From: Streptomyces cirratus
GTDB taxonomy: Bacteria > Actinomycetota > Actinomycetes > Streptomycetales > Streptomycetaceae
Assembly (NCBI RefSeq): GCF_014650775.1
Contig: NZ_BMVP01000002.1
Coordinates: 186,001 to 250,000, forward strand
Direction: 5' to 3'
DNA length: 64,000 nt
The notes beneath the pieces were generated by a model. That model saw only the letters and a list, made by a program, of their open reading frames with translations, did no database searches and was not told the origin of the DNA. Below, in pieces: positions 43,721-57,846 of the stretch. The translations under genes were made by a program, and so were the position numbers. The stretch's first letter is position 1. The number at the start of each line of letters is the position of its first letter.

Positions 43721-44608
43721 GTGAACGTGAACGCGTACCGCAAGCGGACCGTCGTGGCCGTGGCCGCGGCCGTACTGCTCGCCGGCGGGGCCACCGCCTG
43801 CGACGGGGGGAAGAAGGACGGCGCCGCCGCTGCTCCCTCGAAGAGCGCGTCGGGCACGCCCGGCGCGTCCGGCGCGCAGAAGCCGGTGCAGGCGGAGCCG
43901 GCCGCCTACCTGGAGCAGGTGAAGAAGGGCTCCGAGGAGATCACCTCGCTCCGCTACACCATGTCCGGCAGCGTGGCGGGCCAGCCGGTCTCGGGCGACG
44001 TGGCCATGCGCATCAAGCCCGAGGTGGGCATGTCGATGAAGATGGCCTCCCCGGAGGCCGAGGGCGGGACCGTCGACCTGCGCCTCATCGGCGGTGTGAT
44101 GTACATCGGGAGCGACGGCAAGTTCCTCAAGCTCGACCTCAAGAGCGCGAGCCCGGACGCGGCGGCCCAGCTGGACGCCCTCGGCAAGGCCGGCCAGAGC
44201 GGCGAGAACCCGGCCGACCGGGCGAACCAGCTCCAGGGGGCCAAGGACCTCAAGGTGGTCGGCGAGGAGACCGTCGACGGGCAGAAGACCACGCACCTGT
44301 CCGGCACGGTCAGCCTGGACCAGATGAAGGCCGCGGCGGCCGCGGCTTCGCCCGAGGCCAAGGAGCGCCAGGACAAGTCCGTCAAGCAACTCGAGGCGCA
44401 GGGCGTGCGGAGCCTCGTGGTGGACATGTGGGTCGACGGCACCAACCACACCAAGCAGGTGCGCACCCAGGGCCAGACCGCCAAGGGGCCGATGGACGTC
44501 ACGATCAAGTTCACCGAGTACAACAAGCCGGTGGACATCGCGGCTCCCCCGGCCGACCAGGTCGTGGACCTCGCCGAGATGATGAAGAACGGCGGCGCCC
44601 AGGGCTGA
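43721..44608 (+). CDS. LppX/LprG-like lipoprotein
   Basis: A 295-residue exported lipoprotein. The N-terminal YRKRTVVAVAAAVLLAGGATAC reads as basic region, hydrophobic core and lipobox-like GGATAC, with the Cys near residue 27 as lipidation site. A Ser/Ala-rich linker follows, then a LolA/LppX-type sheet domain (YTMSGSVAGQPVSGDVAMRI, VMYIGSDGKFLKLDL, VDMWVDGTNHTKQVRTQG). Mycobacterial relatives carry lipids across the envelope. The GTG at 43721 is preferred; a GTG four codons upstream is possible. It sits between rplA and rplJ, as in S. coelicolor from memory. Confidence 0.82.
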   Translation: MNVNAYRKRTVVAVAAAVLLAGGATACDGGKKDGAAAAPSKSASGTPGASGAQKPVQAEPAAYLEQVKKGSEEITSLRYTMSGSVAGQPVSGDVAMRIKPEVGMSMKMASPEAEGGTVDLRLIGGVMYIGSDGKFLKLDLKSASPDAAAQLDALGKAGQSGENPADRANQLQGAKDLKVVGEETVDGQKTTHLSGTVSLDQMKAAAAAASPEAKERQDKSVKQLEAQGVRSLVVDMWVDGTNHTKQVRTQGQTAKGPMDVTIKFTEYNKPVDIAAPPADQVVDLAEMMKNGGAQG

Positions 44609-44640
44609 GCGTGGGGCCGGGAGGGCGGCCCGAGGGCGAT

Positions 44641-44670
44641 TTGCCTCGGGTCGCGTGCTTCACGTACAGT
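44641..44670 (+). promoter_or_regulatory. rplJ promoter
   Basis: TTGCCT (44641-44646), 18-bp spacer, TACAGT (44665-44670), just upstream of the L10 leader. Confidence 0.6.
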
Positions 44671-44676
44671 TCCCCA

Positions 44677-44830
44677 GAAGCCAAAGACCGCTGGTCGTTG
44701 CCGTGCTCGCAAGGGTGCGGCGGCCGAAGGATCCGCTGGATGCGGACGACCCGCGTAGGTGACTGAGGAAAGTTCCCGGATTTCACGATCCGGTTGAGCT
44801 ACGCCCTGGCGCCTGCGCCGGGGCGTTTTG
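44677..44830 (+). ncRNA. Ribosomal protein L10 leader with terminator
   Basis: The untranslated leader of rplJL. It contains the conserved AAAGACCGCTGGTCGTTGCC start and GGTGACTGAGGAAAG segment that form the L10-binding kink-turn region. It ends in a hairpin ACGCCCTGGCGC/GCGCCGGGGCGT (44801-44826) followed by TTTT. Excess L10(L12) complex bound here lowers rplJL expression in many bacteria; the terminator suggests transcription attenuation. Confidence 0.85.
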
Positions 44831-44882
44831 CATGTAGCCCCTTCTGAGCGGTCCTCATCACCCGGAAGGAGGCCGACGCACT

Positions 44883-45413
44883 ATGCCGACGCCCAACAAG
44901 GCTGCCGCGGTAGCCGAGCTCACGGACGCGTTCCAGAGCTCGAACGCCGCCGTGCTGACCGAGTACCGGGGTCTCACCGTCGCGCAGCTCAAGACGCTGC
45001 GTCGCTCTCTCGGTGAGAACGCCCAGTACGCCGTGGTGAAGAACACGCTGACCAAGATTGCGGCCAACCAGGCCGGGATCACCGCGCTGGACGAGCACTT
45101 CGCTGGTCCGACCGCGGTCGCCTTCATCACCGGTGACCCGGTGGAGTCGGCGAAGAGCCTGCGTGACTTCGCCAAGGAGAACCCGAACCTCATCATCAAG
45201 GCGGGTGTCCTTGATGGTAAGGCGCTCACCGCTGATGAGATCAAGAAGCTTGCGGACCTCGAGTCCCGCGAGGTTCTGCTCAGCAAGCTGGCCGGCGCGT
45301 TCAAGGGCAAGCAGTCCCAGGCTGCCTCGCTCTTCCAGGCGCTGCCGTCGAAGTTCGTCCGCACCGCGGAAGCGCTTCGCGTCAAGCTCGCCGAGCAGGG
45401 CGGTGCCGAGTAA
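44883..45413 (+). CDS. rplJ: Ribosomal protein L10
   Basis: A 176-residue 50S stalk base protein that anchors L7/L12 dimers. It has [37 protein letters not shown] and [17 protein letters not shown], with the C-terminal helix ([20 protein letters not shown]) for L12 binding. The ATG follows AAGGAGG. It lies downstream of its own autoregulatory leader. Confidence 0.98.
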   Translation: MPTPNKAAAVAELTDAFQSSNAAVLTEYRGLTVAQLKTLRRSLGENAQYAVVKNTLTKIAANQAGITALDEHFAGPTAVAFITGDPVESAKSLRDFAKENPNLIIKAGVLDGKALTADEIKKLADLESREVLLSKLAGAFKGKQSQAASLFQALPSKFVRTAEALRVKLAEQGGAE

Positions 45414-45523
45414 TTCGGCTCGCGCACTGATCCACGCCGCCTAGTGCGTGGGTCGTAGCGGGCCGTTACGCCCGCCTCTATATACATCCGGCACCTGCCG
45501 AATTAGTGGAAGGATCGCCCATC

Positions 45524-45907
45524 ATGGCGAAGCTCTCTCAGGACGACCTCCTCGCCCAGTTCGAGGAGATGACCCTCATCGAGCTCTCCGAGTTCGTGAA
45601 GGCCTTCGAGGAGAAGTTCGACGTCACCGCCGCCGCGGCCGTCGCCGTTGCCGGCCCCGCCGGCCCGGGTGCCCCGGCCGAGGCCGAGGAGGAGAAGGAC
45701 GAGTTCGACGTCATCCTCACCGGTGCGGGCGACAAGAAGATCCAGGTCATCAAGGTCGTGCGTGAGCTGACCTCCCTGGGCCTCAAGGAGGCCAAGGACC
45801 TCGTGGACGGCACCCCGAAGCCGGTCCTCGAGAAGGTCAACAAGGAGGCCGCTGACAAGGCCGCCGAGGCCCTCAAGGCCGCCGGCGCCGGCGTCGAGGT
45901 CAAGTAA
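45524..45907 (+). CDS. rplL: Ribosomal protein L7/L12
   Basis: A 127-residue stalk protein that recruits translation GTPases. The N-terminal dimerisation domain is [16 protein letters not shown], followed by an Ala/Gly-rich hinge (about 38-55) and the C-terminal domain [20 protein letters not shown] and [15 protein letters not shown]. The ATG at 45524 with GGAAGGA is used, not the GTG at 45506. Confidence 0.98.
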   Translation: MAKLSQDDLLAQFEEMTLIELSEFVKAFEEKFDVTAAAAVAVAGPAGPGAPAEAEEEKDEFDVILTGAGDKKIQVIKVVRELTSLGLKEAKDLVDGTPKPVLEKVNKEAADKAAEALKAAGAGVEVK

Positions 45908-45935
45908 CACCTCTGAGGCCCTCTGGGGCCTCTTC

Positions 45936-45969
45936 AAAGGGCGGTCACCCGTAAGGGTGGTCGCCCTTT
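45936..45969 (+). terminator. Terminator after rplL
   Basis: AAAGGGCGGTCACCC (45936-45950), GTAA loop, GGGTGGTCGCCCTTT (45955-45969); A/T-flanked on both sides, so it can work in either direction. Confidence 0.9.
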
Positions 45970-45990
45970 GGCGTACCCGGAGTGCCTGAT

Positions 45991-46018
45991 TTGCCCTGCT
46001 CTCGTTGGGGAGTAGGGT
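45991..46018 (+). promoter_or_regulatory. Possible distal rpoB promoter
   Basis: TTGCCC (45991-45996), 16-bp spacer, TAGGGT (46013-46018), just after the rplL terminator. It would give a leader of about 500 nt. Confidence 0.4.
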
Positions 46019-46307
46019 GATCTTCGTTGTCTCGGAGCCGGTCCGCAGGTGATCCGCTCGGAGCAGGGGGCCTTGACGAACGGGCGGCGGCGCGCAATTC
46101 TCAGACCGGTCGTGGGAGACCCGCCCGCACCGCTCCGGGACCCGAGGGTACGGATCGGCGATCCGAGGCATGGATCGACCACGAAGAGGGCAGTACTGAT
46201 ACGCGCTCTGTGTTCAGAGCGCGGCAGAGTTGGACGCGGTGTTGGACGAACACGGTGTTGGTTGATCGAGTGGGGAAGGCCTGTTGCCGGTTTCCGGAAA
46301 CCTGGTC

Positions 46308-46336
46308 TGGACATCAGTGAGCCAAGTGGCTACACT
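46308..46336 (+). promoter_or_regulatory. rpoBC promoter
   Basis: TGGACA (46308-46313), exactly 17 bp, TACACT (46331-46336). It is the best principal-sigma match in the ~600-bp gap before rpoB; the leader would be about 170 nt. The rest of the gap shows no gene. Confidence 0.6.
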
Positions 46337-46516
46337 GACCCTTTGCGCTGCCTGTTAGCTGCCCCCTGCCCGTCGCCAGGGGCATGCCCACGCTCGAGCA
46401 CACCTGACTGATCCGCCCTGACCTGGTCTTTCGGACCAGATTGAAAGCGTCTGTCTTCTGTGTCGGCTGGGACCGGTACGCGCGTAGTGAGTCCGAGCCC
46501 TCGGAAGGACCCCCTC

Positions 46517-49500
46517 TTGGCCGCCTCGCGCAACGCCTCGACCAATACGAACAACGGTGCCAGCACCGCCCCGCTGCGCATCTCCTTTGCAAAGATCAAG
46601 GAGCCCCTCGAGGTTCCGAACCTCCTGGCGCTGCAGACCGAGAGCTTTGACTGGCTGCTCGGTAACGCCGCCTGGAAGGCTCGCGTCGAGTCGGCTCTTG
46701 AGAGTGGACAGGACGTCCCCACCAAGTCCGGTCTTGAAGAGATCTTCGAGGAGATCTCGCCGATCGAGGACTTCTCCGGGTCGATGTCGCTGACTTTCCG
46801 CGACCACCGTTTCGAGCCGGCGAAGAACTCGGTCGACGAGTGCAAGGAGCGCGACTTCACGTACGCGGCGCCGCTCTTCGTCACTGCCGAGTTCACGAAC
46901 AACGAGACCGGAGAGATCAAGTCTCAGACGGTCTTCATGGGCGACTTCCCGCTCATGACCAACAAGGGCACCTTCGTCATCAACGGCACCGAGCGTGTCG
47001 TCGTGTCGCAGCTCGTCCGTTCCCCCGGTGTCTACTTCGACTCCTCCATCGACAAGACGTCCGACAAGGACATCTTCTCCGCCAAGATCATCCCGTCCCG
47101 GGGTGCCTGGCTGGAGATGGAGGTCGACAAGCGCGACATGGTCGGTGTCCGCATCGACCGCAAGCGCAAGCAGTCCGTCACCGTCCTCCTCAAGGCTCTC
47201 GGCTGGACCACCGAGCAGATCCTCGAAGAGTTCGGCGAGTACGAGTCCATGCGCGCCACCCTGGAGAAGGACCACACCCAGGGCCAGGACGACGCGCTGC
47301 TCGACATCTACCGCAAGCTGCGCCCGGGCGAACCGCCGACCCGCGAGGCCGCTCAGACGCTGCTCGAGAACCTCTACTTCAACCCCAAGCGCTACGACCT
47401 CGCGAAGGTCGGCCGCTACAAGGTGAACAAGAAGCTCGGCGCCGACGAGCCGCTCGACGCCGGTGTGCTCACCACCGACGACATCATCGCGACGATCAAG
47501 TACCTCGTGAAGCTCCACGCGGGCGAGACCGAGACCACCGGTGAGTCGGGCCGTTCGATCGTCGTCGAGACCGACGACATCGACCACTTCGGCAACCGTC
47601 GTCTGCGCAACGTCGGCGAGCTCATCCAGAACCAGGTCCGTACGGGTCTGGCTCGTATGGAGCGCGTCGTGCGCGAGCGCATGACCACGCAGGACGTCGA
47701 GGCGATCACGCCGCAGACCCTGATCAACATCCGGCCGGTCGTCGCCTCCATCAAGGAGTTCTTCGGCACCAGCCAGCTGTCGCAGTTCATGGACCAGAAC
47801 AACCCGCTGTCGGGCCTGACCCACAAGCGCCGTCTGTCGGCGCTGGGCCCCGGTGGTCTGTCCCGTGAGCGGGCCGGCTTCGAGGTCCGTGACGTCCACC
47901 CGTCGCACTACGGCCGCATGTGCCCGATCGAGACCCCCGAAGGCCCGAACATCGGTCTGATCGGCTCGCTCGCGTCCTACGGCCGCGTCAACGCGTTCGG
48001 TTTCGTCGAGACCCCGTACCGCAAGGTCGTCGACGGTGTCGTCACCGACGAGGTCGACTACCTGACCGCCGACGAGGAAGACCGCTTCGTCATCGCCCAG
48101 GCCAACGCCGGCCTGAACGACGAGATGCGCTTCACCGAGAACCGCGTCCTGGTTCGCCGTCGTGGTGGCGAGATCGACTACATCGCCGGCGACGACGTCG
48201 ACTACATGGACGTCTCCCCGCGCCAGATGGTGTCCGTCGCGACCGCGATGATCCCCTTCCTGGAGCACGACGACGCCAACCGTGCCCTCATGGGCGCGAA
48301 CATGATGCGCCAGGCCGTTCCGCTGATCAAGGCGGAGGCGCCGCTCGTCGGCACCGGCATGGAGTACCGCTGCGCCGTCGACGCCGGTGACTCGATCAAG
48401 GCGGAGAAGGACGGTGTCGTCCAGGAGGTCTCGGCCGACTACATCACCGTCGCCAACGACGACGGCACGTACACCACGTACCGCGTCGCGAAGTTCTCCC
48501 GCTCGAACCAGGGCACCTCGGTCAACCAGAAGGTCATCGTCAACGAGGGCGACCGGATCGTCGAGGCCCAGGTCCTCGCCGACGGCCCGGCCACCGAAGA
48601 GGGCGAAATGGCCCTTGGCAAGAACCTGCTCGTCGCGTTCATGCCGTGGGAAGGCCACAACTACGAGGACGCGATCATCCTGTCGCAGCGCCTCGTACAG
48701 GACGACGTCCTCTCCTCGATCCACATCGAGGAGCACGAGGTCGACGCCCGTGACACCAAGCTGGGCCCCGAGGAGATCACCCGGGACATCCCGAACGTCT
48801 CCGAAGAGGTCCTCGCCGACCTCGACGAGCGCGGCATCATCCGCATCGGTGCGGACGTCGTCGCCGGCGACATCCTGGTCGGCAAGGTCACGCCCAAGGG
48901 TGAGACCGAGCTGACCCCGGAGGAGCGTCTGCTCCGCGCCATCTTCGGTGAGAAGGCCCGCGAGGTGCGTGACACCTCGCTCAAGGTCCCCCACGGTGAG
49001 ATCGGCAAGGTCATCGGTGTCCGCGTCTTCGACCGCGAGGAGGGCGACGAGCTTCCCCCGGGCGTGAACCAGCTGGTCCGCGTCTACGTCGCCCAGAAGC
49101 GCAAGATCACCGACGGTGACAAGCTCGCCGGCCGTCACGGCAACAAGGGTGTCATCTCCAAGATCCTCCCGATCGAGGACATGCCCTTCCTTGAGGACGG
49201 CACGCCGGTCGACATCATCCTGAACCCGCTGGGTGTCCCGTCCCGAATGAACCCGGGACAGGTCCTGGAGATCCACCTCGGCTGGCTCGCCAGCCGCGGC
49301 TGGGACGTCTCCGGCCTCGGCGAGGAGTGGGCCGAGCGCCTCAAGGCGATCGGCGCCGACCGCGTCGAGCCCGGCACCAACGTCGCCACCCCGGTGTTCG
49401 ACGGTGCCCGCGAGGACGAGCTGGCCGGCCTGTTCGAGCACACCATCCCGAACCGCGACGGCGACCGCCTGGTCCTGCCGTCCGGCAAGGCGCGTCTGTT

Positions 49501-49999
49501 CGACGGCCGCTCCGGCGAGCCGTTCCCGGACCCGATCTCGATCGGGTACATGTACATCCTCAAGCTGCACCACCTGGTCGACGACAAGCTCCACGCCCGG
49601 TCGACCGGTCCGTACTCGATGATCACGCAGCAGCCGCTGGGTGGTAAGGCGCAGTTCGGTGGCCAGCGCTTCGGTGAGATGGAGGTGTGGGCGCTCGAGG
49701 CTTATGGCGCCGCTTACGCCCTCCAGGAGCTGCTGACCATCAAGTCCGACGACGTCACCGGCCGCGTGAAGGTCTACGAGGCCATCGTCAAGGGCGAGAA
49801 CATCCCCGAGCCGGGCATTCCCGAGTCCTTCAAGGTGCTCATCAAGGAAATGCAGTCGCTCTGCCTCAACGTGGAGGTGCTGTCCTCGGACGGCATGTCC
49901 ATCGAGATGCGCGACACCGACGAGGACGTCTTCCGCGCGGCGGAGGAGCTCGGTATCGACCTGTCCCGGCGTGAGCCGAGCAGCGTCGAAGAGGTCTGA
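46517..49999 (+). CDS. rpoB: RNA polymerase beta subunit
   Basis: A 1160-residue catalytic subunit. The TTG at 46517 (LAASRNAS) is chosen from GGAAGGA spacing and agreement with known Streptomyces RpoB; the open frame from 46460 is leader. The rifampicin region at about 419-441 reads [20 protein letters not shown] and then RLS, so Asp426, His436 and Ser441 (E. coli D516, H526, S531) are wild type. Also seen: [23 protein letters not shown] motif, [10 protein letters not shown] and the C-terminal [20 protein letters not shown]. Followed by an unexpected hairpin before rpoC. Confidence 0.98.
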   Translation: MAASRNASTNTNNGASTAPLRISFAKIKEPLEVPNLLALQTESFDWLLGNAAWKARVESALESGQDVPTKSGLEEIFEEISPIEDFSGSMSLTFRDHRFEPAKNSVDECKERDFTYAAPLFVTAEFTNNETGEIKSQTVFMGDFPLMTNKGTFVINGTERVVVSQLVRSPGVYFDSSIDKTSDKDIFSAKIIPSRGAWLEMEVDKRDMVGVRIDRKRKQSVTVLLKALGWTTEQILEEFGEYESMRATLEKDHTQGQDDALLDIYRKLRPGEPPTREAAQTLLENLYFNPKRYDLAKVGRYKVNKKLGADEPLDAGVLTTDDIIATIKYLVKLHAGETETTGESGRSIVVETDDIDHFGNRRLRNVGELIQNQVRTGLARMERVVRERMTTQDVEAITPQTLINIRPVVASIKEFFGTSQLSQFMDQNNPLSGLTHKRRLSALGPGGLSRERAGFEVRDVHPSHYGRMCPIETPEGPNIGLIGSLASYGRVNAFGFVETPYRKVVDGVVTDEVDYLTADEEDRFVIAQANAGLNDEMRFTENRVLVRRRGGEIDYIAGDDVDYMDVSPRQMVSVATAMIPFLEHDDANRALMGANMMRQAVPLIKAEAPLVGTGMEYRCAVDAGDSIKAEKDGVVQEVSADYITVANDDGTYTTYRVAKFSRSNQGTSVNQKVIVNEGDRIVEAQVLADGPATEEGEMALGKNLLVAFMPWEGHNYEDAIILSQRLVQDDVLSSIHIEEHEVDARDTKLGPEEITRDIPNVSEEVLADLDERGIIRIGADVVAGDILVGKVTPKGETELTPEERLLRAIFGEKAREVRDTSLKVPHGEIGKVIGVRVFDREEGDELPPGVNQLVRVYVAQKRKITDGDKLAGRHGNKGVISKILPIEDMPFLEDGTPVDIILNPLGVPSRMNPGQVLEIHLGWLASRGWDVSGLGEEWAERLKAIGADRVEPGTNVATPVFDGAREDELAGLFEHTIPNRDGDRLVLPSGKARLFDGRSGEPFPDPISIGYMYILKLHHLVDDKLHARSTGPYSMITQQPLGGKAQFGGQRFGEMEVWALEAYGAAYALQELLTIKSDDVTGRVKVYEAIVKGENIPEPGIPESFKVLIKEMQSLCLNVEVLSSDGMSIEMRDTDEDVFRAAEELGIDLSRREPSSVEEV

Positions 50000-50006
50000 C
50001 GGGCCT

Positions 50007-50036
50007 GACGGGGGGCTCGCTCAAGAGCCCCCCGTC
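50007..50036 (+). terminator. Terminator-like hairpin between rpoB and rpoC
   Basis: Perfect 12-bp arms GACGGGGGGCTC/GAGCCCCCCGTC (50007-50018 with 50025-50036) around GCTCAA, with no T-tract. It looks like other strong terminators in this window but lies inside the rpoBC operon; it may set rpoC dosage, stabilise mRNA, or be a processing site. Confidence 0.6.
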
Positions 50037-50096
50037 ATCCCCGGGACCGTTCAGACCATGATTGAGACTCGACCCCGAAAGAGGGATTGACGCACA

Positions 50097-53996
<3,900 letters not shown>

Positions 53997-54009
53997 TAGC
54001 CCGTAAGAG

Positions 54010-54049
54010 GAAGCCCCCCGCTGCTCCGAGAGGAGCGGCGGGGGGCTTC
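54010..54049 (+). terminator. Terminator after rpoC
   Basis: A perfect 18-bp stem (54010-54027 with 54032-54049), GAGA loop, followed by TTCG. It also ends the convergent YfhO gene region. Confidence 0.9.
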
Positions 54050-54069
54050 TTCGTGTTCCGGGAGGGGCC

Positions 54070-56529
54070 TCAGTGGCGCCGGCGGCGGGAGGCGACGGTG
54101 ACCGAGGCGAGGGCCAGGAGGGCGAGGGTGGCGGCGGCGAGGCCGGGGGTGAGGCCCCTGGGGGAGAAGGTGCAGGAGACCTTCGTGGTGCCGGGGGTCA
54201 CCTGGAGGGAGACCAGGCCGTGGAAGGGGCGGAGCGGGGCGGAGCACTGCCAGCCCGGGACGCCGGTCATCGCGAAGACGGCGGTGCCGGTGGCGCCCTG
54301 GGGGAGGGTGGCCTCGATGGTGTGCCCCTGCGCGGTGACCTTCGTGGCGCCGGTGGCGGTGAGGTGGCGCACCGCCGCGTCGAGGCCGGTCCGGTCCAGG
54401 CAGCCGATGGGGTGGGAGCCGGCCGTGGCGTTCGCGGTGCGGGTGGCCACGGTGACGTCGAGGCGGCCGGAGGCGGGGACCGTGCCGATCGGGACGACCC
54501 CGCTCATGCGGTCCTGGAGGGGGCGGGAGAGCGAGCCCTGCGAGAGGGAGCCGAAGAGCTCGGGGGAGTACCAGTACGCCTCGGAGCCGGGCGCGCACTG
54601 GGCCGCGTAGGTCTGGGCGGTGGCGGTGCCGCCCCGCGTGACCTGCGGGACCTGGTAGACGGTGGCGCCCAGGACGTTCTCCTGGCGGGCGTAGACGCTG
54701 TCGGCGGGGTTGGGGGAGGCGTAGGGGCCGCTGCGGACCGTCACGAGGGGCGGGGCCGGGAACTTCGAGCCGGTCCAGCTGTTCTTCGTGGCGCCCGGCC
54801 GCACCCGCGCCCCGATCGAGAAGATCGCGTCGAGGACCGGGTTGTCGGCGCCGAAGAAGGTCCGGCCGTCGTTCTTGAAGCCGTAGCCGAGGGGCTCCAG
54901 CGCCTGGTACGTGGCCTCGGGGAGGTAGCTGCTGTAGTACTGCGGGCCCTCCGCGCGCAGGGCCAGGGCGTCGTTGTACGAGGTCTGCGGCGCGCCCGAG
55001 TCGGTCCGGTACGCGGGCCAGCCGTCGACGCCCCGGACGGCGTCGAAGTGGTGGCTGATCGACTCGTTCGAGGTGGCGGCCGGCGCCGCCCAGCGTTCGC
55101 GGGCCCGCCGGGTGTCGGCGTTGAGCGCGGCGGCGGTGGATTCGGCGAAGACGACGCCGACCATCAGGGCGGCCGCGACCGGGACGAGGTAGCGGCGCCT
55201 GTGGCCCAGGGAGAGCAGGACCAGCGCGAGCAGCGACAGGCCCCCGCCGCCGAGCACCGCCGGCCACGTCCAGCCGCCGAAGTCGTCGGTGTGGCGGAGC
55301 ACGAAGGTGGCCAGCACCAGCAGGGCGGCCGACAGGGCGAGGTGCAGCGGGCGCGGGCGGTGGGCGAGCGCCAGCCAGGCGGCGATCACCACCATGCCGC
55401 TGAACACGAAGGCCTCGCGGTACGGGTTGCCGTTCGGGACCGCCAGGCCGTGCCACACGTACTGGGTCGGCGGGAACTGGAACGAGGCGAGGACCAGCAG
55501 GGCCGCCGCCGCCCACACCAGGCGGGTCCTGCGCGCGATCCGGGAGTCGAACAGGAACGCGCCCGCCAGGATCAGCCCCAGCGAGGCCACGTACAGCCGG
55601 GGCCGGCCGCCCCACAGGTGCGTGGCGGGGAGCATCCCGGACAGCAGGATCTCGATCCGGACCGGTTCGAAGGAGCCGGCCCGCGTCGGCTGCGCGGCGC
55701 CGCTCGACAGGAAGGACGGCAGCAGCAGGGGCAGGGTCAGGAGGATGCCCGTCACGGTGGCCGTGGCCGCCCGCCACACGGCGCGCAGCCGCTCGGAGCC
55801 GGTCATCTCGCGGGTGGCGAGCCGGACGGCCAGCAGCACGCAGGCGGCCATCGTGGCCATCATCGCGGTGTAGAAGTTCCCGAACCAGGCGAGCGCGACG
55901 AACAGCGCGACCCCGGGCCAGCGCCGCTGCTCCAGGCACCACTCGACGGCGATGCCGAGCAGCGGAAGCGCGACCAGCCCCCACAGCCACATCGGGATGT
56001 AGGAGGCGTCGCTCAGCGCCCACCCGCACAGCCCGTACGTCGCCCCGAGCACGCCCCGCTGCCACCAGGGGCCGGGGTGCAGCTTGCCGAGGTACACCGT
56101 CATCACGGCGGCCGCGGCGCCCATCGTCAGCGGCGTGACCGCGAAGACGGCCAAATCGACGTGGGCGCGGGGCACGAGGACGGCGAGCCAGGAGAACGGG
56201 TTGCCGAGGTAGGTGTAGTAGTCGGACAGGAACTGCTGGCCGAAGCCGCCGCGCCAGCTGAACAGCAGGTCGCCGGCGGCCTGCCCGTGCACCAGGTCCC
56301 ACAGGGCGCGGTGGAAGGGCACGTACTGGTTGGCCTGGTCGTTGAGGGCGCGGCCGGTGTTCCCGAAGGGGAAGCTGCCGCGGGCCACCCAGGCCGCGCA
56401 GAACGCGCCCGAGGTGATGAGGAAGGCGAGCAGGGGGCCGCGCAGGCGGCCGAGGCGGCGCCGGGCCGCCGCGGGCCGCCGCCGGGCGGGAGCTTCCTGC
56501 GTGGTGGGCTCCGAGGCCACGGTTCCCAA
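54070..56529 (-). CDS. YfhO-family multi-pass membrane protein
   Basis: An 819-residue GT-C-like membrane protein. A basic N-terminus ([17 protein letters not shown]) precedes about 12-13 helices over residues 30-480. The first periplasmic loop carries [20 protein letters not shown] and FSDYY-type residues ([19 protein letters not shown]), typical of YfhO. A ~300-residue extracytoplasmic beta-rich domain and a last helix with an RRRR tail follow. YfhO proteins of Firmicutes are linked to lipoteichoic acid glycosylation; here the role is unknown. It is inserted on the opposite strand between rpoC and rpsL. Confidence 0.88.
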   Translation of the reverse strand: MGTVASEPTTQEAPARRRPAAARRRLGRLRGPLLAFLITSGAFCAAWVARGSFPFGNTGRALNDQANQYVPFHRALWDLVHGQAAGDLLFSWRGGFGQQFLSDYYTYLGNPFSWLAVLVPRAHVDLAVFAVTPLTMGAAAAVMTVYLGKLHPGPWWQRGVLGATYGLCGWALSDASYIPMWLWGLVALPLLGIAVEWCLEQRRWPGVALFVALAWFGNFYTAMMATMAACVLLAVRLATREMTGSERLRAVWRAATATVTGILLTLPLLLPSFLSSGAAQPTRAGSFEPVRIEILLSGMLPATHLWGGRPRLYVASLGLILAGAFLFDSRIARRTRLVWAAAALLVLASFQFPPTQYVWHGLAVPNGNPYREAFVFSGMVVIAAWLALAHRPRPLHLALSAALLVLATFVLRHTDDFGGWTWPAVLGGGGLSLLALVLLSLGHRRRYLVPVAAALMVGVVFAESTAAALNADTRRARERWAAPAATSNESISHHFDAVRGVDGWPAYRTDSGAPQTSYNDALALRAEGPQYYSSYLPEATYQALEPLGYGFKNDGRTFFGADNPVLDAIFSIGARVRPGATKNSWTGSKFPAPPLVTVRSGPYASPNPADSVYARQENVLGATVYQVPQVTRGGTATAQTYAAQCAPGSEAYWYSPELFGSLSQGSLSRPLQDRMSGVVPIGTVPASGRLDVTVATRTANATAGSHPIGCLDRTGLDAAVRHLTATGATKVTAQGHTIEATLPQGATGTAVFAMTGVPGWQCSAPLRPFHGLVSLQVTPGTTKVSCTFSPRGLTPGLAAATLALLALASVTVASRRRRH

Positions 56530-56744
56530 TGCGCTGCTCCCTGCTGATCGACTTCGCCGGGTGGCGGTTTGTCCGGCTCGTCAGTCTAGGGCGGCGCGGG
56601 GAGCGCGCGGCCACTTACCACATGCGTGCGGGTTCCGCACGTCCGAGCCGGTGCGGGAGGGCGGTGGGGCCCCGGATCCCGTGCGCCGCCTGGCCTGCGG
56701 GTCTGTGGGGGAGGGGGCCTTCCGGCGGCCGCCGGGCTTTTGTT

Positions 56745-56773
56745 TTGACCGGAGTGGATGCGGTAGGTACGCT
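56745..56773 (+). promoter_or_regulatory. Promoter of the rpsL-rpsG-fusA operon
   Basis: TTGACC (56745-56750), 17-bp spacer, TACGCT (56768-56773), a near-consensus principal-sigma promoter. It gives a leader of about 180 nt; nothing else is seen in this 433-bp gap. Confidence 0.75.
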
Positions 56774-56962
56774 CAGACCTTGTGCCTGGGGTGTGCCTGG
56801 GCTCCCGTGCGTGTCCACCAACCGCATAAGAGCCGTATCAGCCACCGCGATCCATGTGTCTTCGTTTGCGCGGAGCTCCACCGGATCCGACACACCCGAC
56901 CGCGTGGGTCGGCAACGTTCCAGGTTAGCTTCACTACACGGCACACAGAAACCGGAGAAGTA

Positions 56963-57334
56963 GTGCCTACGATCCAGCAGCTGGTCCGTAAGGGCCGGCA
57001 GGACAAGGTCGAGAAGACAAAGACCCCCGCGCTTGAGGCTTCGCCCCAGCGTCGCGGCGTCTGCACGCGTGTGTTCACGACCACCCCGAAGAAGCCGAAC
57101 TCGGCGCTCCGTAAGGTCGCGCGTGTGCGTCTGACCTCCGGCATCGAGGTCACCGCTTACATTCCGGGTGAGGGACACAACCTGCAGGAGCACTCGATCG
57201 TGCTCGTGCGTGGTGGCCGTGTGAAGGACCTGCCGGGTGTTCGTTACAAGATCATCCGCGGTGCGCTTGACACCCAGGCTGTCAAGAACCGCAAGCAGGC
57301 CCGCAGCCGCTACGGCGCCAAGAAGGAGAAGTAA
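56963..57334 (+). CDS. rpsL: Ribosomal protein S12
   Basis: A 123-residue 30S decoding-centre protein. The streptomycin-related residues are wild type: Lys43 ([13 protein letters not shown]) and Lys88 ([13 protein letters not shown]). Other blocks are [12 protein letters not shown] and [13 protein letters not shown]. The GTG at 56963 follows GGAGAAG. First gene of the str operon; rpsG starts 2 bp after its stop codon. Confidence 0.98.
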   Translation: MPTIQQLVRKGRQDKVEKTKTPALEASPQRRGVCTRVFTTTPKKPNSALRKVARVRLTSGIEVTAYIPGEGHNLQEHSIVLVRGGRVKDLPGVRYKIIRGALDTQAVKNRKQARSRYGAKKEK

Positions 57335-57336
57335 GA

Positions 57337-57807
57337 ATGCCTCGTAAGGGCCCCGCCCCGAAGCGCCCGGTCATCATCGACCCGGTCTACGCATCTCCTC
57401 TGGTGACGTCGCTCATCAACAAGATCCTCCTGAACGGCAAGCGCTCCACCGCCGAGCGCATCGTCTACGGCGCCATGGAAGGCCTCCGCGAGAAGACCGG
57501 CAACGACCCGGTCATCACGCTGAAGCGCGCGCTGGAGAACGTCAAGCCGTCCCTCGAGGTCAAGTCCCGCCGTGTCGGTGGCGCGACCTACCAGGTTCCG
57601 GTCGAGGTCAAGCCGGGTCGCCAGTCGACCCTCGCGCTGCGCTGGCTCGTGGGTTACTCCCGCGCCCGCCGCGAGAAGACCATGACCGAGCGCCTCATGA
57701 ACGAGCTGCTCGACGCCTCCAACGGTCTTGGCGCTGCCGTCAAGAAGCGCGAGGACACGCACAAGATGGCCGAGTCCAACAAGGCCTTCGCGCACTACCG
57801 CTGGTAG
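57337..57807 (+). CDS. rpsG: Ribosomal protein S7
   Basis: A 156-residue 30S head protein that starts assembly of the head domain. Features: [57 protein letters not shown] and the C-terminal [14 protein letters not shown]. The ATG follows AAGGAGAAG. Normal length. Confidence 0.98.
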   Translation: MPRKGPAPKRPVIIDPVYASPLVTSLINKILLNGKRSTAERIVYGAMEGLREKTGNDPVITLKRALENVKPSLEVKSRRVGGATYQVPVEVKPGRQSTLALRWLVGYSRARREKTMTERLMNELLDASNGLGAAVKKREDTHKMAESNKAFAHYRW

Positions 57808-57846
57808 TCCCACCCCACATCGAGACCGAGAGAAGACCGAAGCCTT

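Noticed and set aside
46355..49594. A 1079-codon minus-strand frame inside rpoB
   Set aside because: Same mirror effect; product is Leu/Val/Asp-rich without motifs.
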